A stretch of 7,346 nt of DNA, taken from positions 1 to 7,346 of the forward strand of contig CAZZBK010000206.1 in the NCBI GenBank assembly GCA_964652155.1. Reading direction: 5' to 3'. Of the stretch, positions 5,651 to 7,346 are shown in pieces. The stretch is from CAZZBK01 sp964652155. GTDB lineage: Bacteria; Planctomycetota; Planctomycetia; Pirellulales; PNKZ01. Position numbers and translations under genes: made by a program. Position 1 is the stretch's first letter; each line of letters starts with the position of its first letter. The notes under the pieces were generated by a model. That model did not search any database. It worked only from the letters and a program-made list of their open reading frames with translations, and had not been told where the DNA came from.

Positions 5651-7342
5651 ATGGGTACCGTCTACAGAGAAACGTACACTAAGCCGCTACCGCCCGACGC
5701 CGAACTTTTCACCCGCAAGGGCGAACGCTTCGCTCGGTTCAAGGATGCCAAGGGGCGATCGCGAACCGAAGCCGTCACCACTGGGGCCGAAGGCACCGAC
5801 CGCTTGCTGATCGTCGCCGGCACGTACACCGCAAAATATCGCGACGGTTCGGGCCTGATTCGTAAGGTGGCGACCGGCTGCCGCGATAAGACTGCCGCCG
5901 AATCGGTATTGAAGGGACTAGAGATTCGATCCGACAAGGTACGCTCGGGGCTCCGCACACAGGCCGAAGATACGATTGTCGATCGACAACGATTGCCGAT
6001 CGAATCACACTTGGCACTATATGACGCCCACCTCGAAGCCACCGGTGCGAGCACGAACTACCGCAAAAACACGATGAGCCAGCTACGGCGACTGATGCGG
6101 GAGTGTGAATTCCGCTCGCTTGTCGACTTTGATTGCCAACGGGTCGAACGCTGGTTGGTCGACAAAGCCAAGCCGAGCGTTGATACGGCAACAGACAAGC
6201 GGACCGCCGGCTTGAGTGCCCGAACCCGCAATTCCTACCGCACGGACTTGGTTACGTTCGTGAAGTGGTGCGTCGCCGAGAATCGATTGCTTGATAATCC
6301 CTTCGTTCGCCTGCCGGTCGTCGATGAAAAGTCGGACCGTCGCCGACAACGGCGTGCTATGACCGAGGCCGAACTGGTCAAGCTGCTCGACGTGGCCCAA
6401 CGCCGGCCGTTGCTCGATGCGATGACCGTTCGCCGGGGTAAGTACAAAGGGCAAGCCGTCGGAAAGCTCACCGACGCAACCCGCGACCGCCTAGAACGGC
6501 TCGGCCGCGAACGGGCGTTGATCTACAAGACCTTGGTTCTCACCGGGCTCCGCAAAGGGGAACTCGCTTCGCTCACCGTGGGACAACTGGAACTCGACGG
6601 ACCGGTCCCCTATGCGGTCCTGCACGCCGCCGACGAGAAGAACCGGCAAGGCTCGTCGATCCCCTTGCGGTCCGACTTGGCCGACGACCTGCGGGCATGG
6701 CTCGACGACAAGCTGGCCGTGCTGCGGGTCGACTCGCTCCGCCGTGGAGAGATTGTCCCCAGCCGGCTCTCGGCTGCCGTGCCGCTGTTCACCGTGCCCG
6801 ACAAGCTGGTCAAGATTCTCGACCGCGACCTGAAAGCCGCCGGCATCGCTAAACGCGACGAACGGGGCCGCACGCTCGACGTACACGCTCTACGGCATTC
6901 GTTCGGCACGCTGCTCAGTAAAGCCGGCGTGACGCCCCGCACGGCACAGGCCGCGATGAGGCACAGCCGGATCGATTTAACGATGAACGTCTACACCGAC
7001 CCGAAGCTCTTAGACGTGGGCGGAGCGGTCGAATCGTTGCCATCATTGCCATTGTCGACGGGTCCGCAATCAGAACGAATCGCCGTAAAGGCAACGGGCA
7101 CCGACGATATGCGGGCTTCGCCGCTTGTACCGGTGCTTGTACCAAAAGCTGACTTTTGGAGTAAATCGGAGACTGTTCCTGACAAAACGGCAGATGCGAC
7201 GCACGCTCGCAACGTGCCCGATGAGCGTGACGCAACATCAAGCCCAGTCAAAGAAAAACGCTCGTTGACAACACCTGTCAACGAGCGTCGCAAGGGGTGG
7301 CTGATGGGATTTGAACCCACGACCCTCAGAGCCACAATCTGA
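5651..7342 (+). CDS. Tyrosine site-specific recombinase (integrase), reading into tRNA-His
   Basis: 563 codons from ATG 5651. Residues ~1-105 form a basic N-terminal region (KGERFARFKDAKGRSRTEAV..., IRKVATGCRDKTAAESVLKGLE) that probably binds arm-type sites. About 117-215 is the SAM-like core-binding domain, and about 235-450 the catalytic domain. All expected active-site residues are present: Arg301 (TGLRKGE), Lys330 (ADEKNRQG), His412 and Arg415 (HALRHSF), His438 (MRHSR) and nucleophile Tyr448 (NVYTD). It would catalyse integration and excision at the adjacent tRNA-His, with the protein at 1717 as directionality factor. The last ~110 residues are low-complexity and unlike the catalytic fold. 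The final part (GWLMGFEPTTLRATI) is merely the translation of the tRNA antisense strand, and the TGA stop lies in the tRNA anticodon stem. The true C-terminus therefore depends on the junction formed on integration. Confidence 0.92.
   Translation: MGTVYRETYTKPLPPDAELFTRKGERFARFKDAKGRSRTEAVTTGAEGTDRLLIVAGTYTAKYRDGSGLIRKVATGCRDKTAAESVLKGLEIRSDKVRSGLRTQAEDTIVDRQRLPIESHLALYDAHLEATGASTNYRKNTMSQLRRLMRECEFRSLVDFDCQRVERWLVDKAKPSVDTATDKRTAGLSARTRNSYRTDLVTFVKWCVAENRLLDNPFVRLPVVDEKSDRRRQRRAMTEAELVKLLDVAQRRPLLDAMTVRRGKYKGQAVGKLTDATRDRLERLGRERALIYKTLVLTGLRKGELASLTVGQLELDGPVPYAVLHAADEKNRQGSSIPLRSDLADDLRAWLDDKLAVLRVDSLRRGEIVPSRLSAAVPLFTVPDKLVKILDRDLKAAGIAKRDERGRTLDVHALRHSFGTLLSKAGVTPRTAQAAMRHSRIDLTMNVYTDPKLLDVGGAVESLPSLPLSTGPQSERIAVKATGTDDMRASPLVPVLVPKADFWSKSETVPDKTADATHARNVPDERDATSSPVKEKRSLTTPVNERRKGWLMGFEPTTLRATI
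7252..7287 (-). terminator. Intrinsic terminator of the tRNA-His transcript, inside the integrase 3' end
   Basis: CGCTCGTTGACA (7259-7270) and TGTCAACGAGCG (7276-7287) form a perfect 12-bp stem with a five-base loop. On the minus strand, the direction of the tRNA, the hairpin lies eight bases past the tRNA discriminator base and is followed by TTTTTCTTT, a textbook rho-independent terminator. It overlaps integrase codons on the opposite strand, so tRNA transcription would be stopped before it runs antisense through the integrase. Confidence 0.75.
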
Positions 7343-7346
7343 TGCT
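7296..7346 (-). tRNA. tRNA-His (GTG), 3' two-thirds; 5' part outside window
   Basis: Read on the minus strand, the anticodon stem TCAGA/TCTGA (7338-7342 with 7326-7330) is perfect, and the loop TTGTGGC (7331-7337) places GTG at 34-36 (complement of 7333-7335). The T-arm is GTGGG-TTCAAAT-CCCAT with one G-U pair, and the acceptor 3' strand is CAGCCAC (7297-7303). The base after it (7296) is C, the C73 that identifies histidine tRNA. CCA is not fully encoded (CC then T follow). The D-arm and 5' acceptor strand lie beyond the window. Confidence 0.9.
7296..7346. other. Presumed chromosomal attachment junction (att) in the tRNA-His 3' half
   Basis: Tyrosine integrases commonly recombine within the 3' half of a tRNA gene, leaving the tRNA intact at one end and a copy of its 3' part at the other. 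Here the integrase gene runs directly into the tRNA 3' end, the usual arrangement. I see no second copy of the tRNA 3' sequence elsewhere in the window, so the other junction must lie left of base 1. The exact crossover cannot be placed from one junction. Confidence 0.6.

Larger units (their letters stand above)
1546..7346 (+). mobile_element. Integration and replication core of an integrative element; left end outside window
   Basis: Excisionase, putative ssDNA-binding protein, AEP primase, helicase, winged-helix protein, small regulator and integrase all read rightward and end at tRNA-His. Together they would suffice for excision, autonomous replication and reintegration. No virion, packaging or conjugation gene is present in the visible part. 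The upstream hsdR tail and the 751-1545 gene are probably cargo of the same element, since no left attachment repeat separates them from the core, but this needs the flanking sequence. The start given marks only the core, not a boundary. Confidence 0.7.

Noticed and set aside
7300..7342. GFEPTT...ATI as a conserved protein motif of the integrase
   Set aside because: This string is the antisense translation of a tRNA T-arm, a well-known annotation artefact. It should not be used as evidence of protein homology.

Overview
The window looks like the right-hand part of an integrative mobile element in a GC-moderate bacterium. I suggest a planctomycete (Pirellulales-like), from the style of the tyrosine recombinase with its long N-terminal extension, the small GRPGYIRT...GTFIGYRP protein, and the composition. 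This is recall of family style, not a database result.

Layout from left to right. (1) Bases 1-455 hold the C-terminal end of a type I restriction subunit (HsdR), followed by a possible 51-residue protein. (2) Bases 751-1545 encode an unrecognised, more AT-rich protein, probably cargo. (3) Bases 1546-1716 are non-coding and carry short direct and inverted repeats around a promoter-like sequence, just before an AlpA/Xis-type excisionase (1717-2049). (4) Bases 2265-5048 are a replication cassette of four genes, each overlapping the next by a four-base ATGA: a DUF669-type putative ssDNA-binding protein, an archaeo-eukaryotic-type primase (AEP plus PriCT-like tail), a DnaB-like RecA-fold helicase without the DnaB N-terminal domain, and a winged-helix DNA-binding protein. 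(5) Bases 5025-5160 hold three repeat units at an exact 23-bp period plus two mutually exclusive hairpins, a candidate origin or operator region. (6) Bases 5161-5643 encode a small Cys/His protein and a small Cro/CI-type regulator. (7) Bases 5651-7342 encode a tyrosine integrase with all expected catalytic residues. It reads straight into a minus-strand tRNA-His gene (7296 to the window edge), the likely attachment site.

How the genes fit together: the integrase and excisionase would insert and excise the element at tRNA-His. The ssDNA-binding protein, primase, helicase and winged-helix protein could replicate the excised circle. The Cro/CI-type protein may hold the element quiet. The restriction genes at the left look like defence cargo. 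No capsid, portal, terminase, tail or conjugation gene is visible, so a phage-satellite-like or mobilisable replicating island is plausible, but the left end lies outside the window and the class cannot be settled here.
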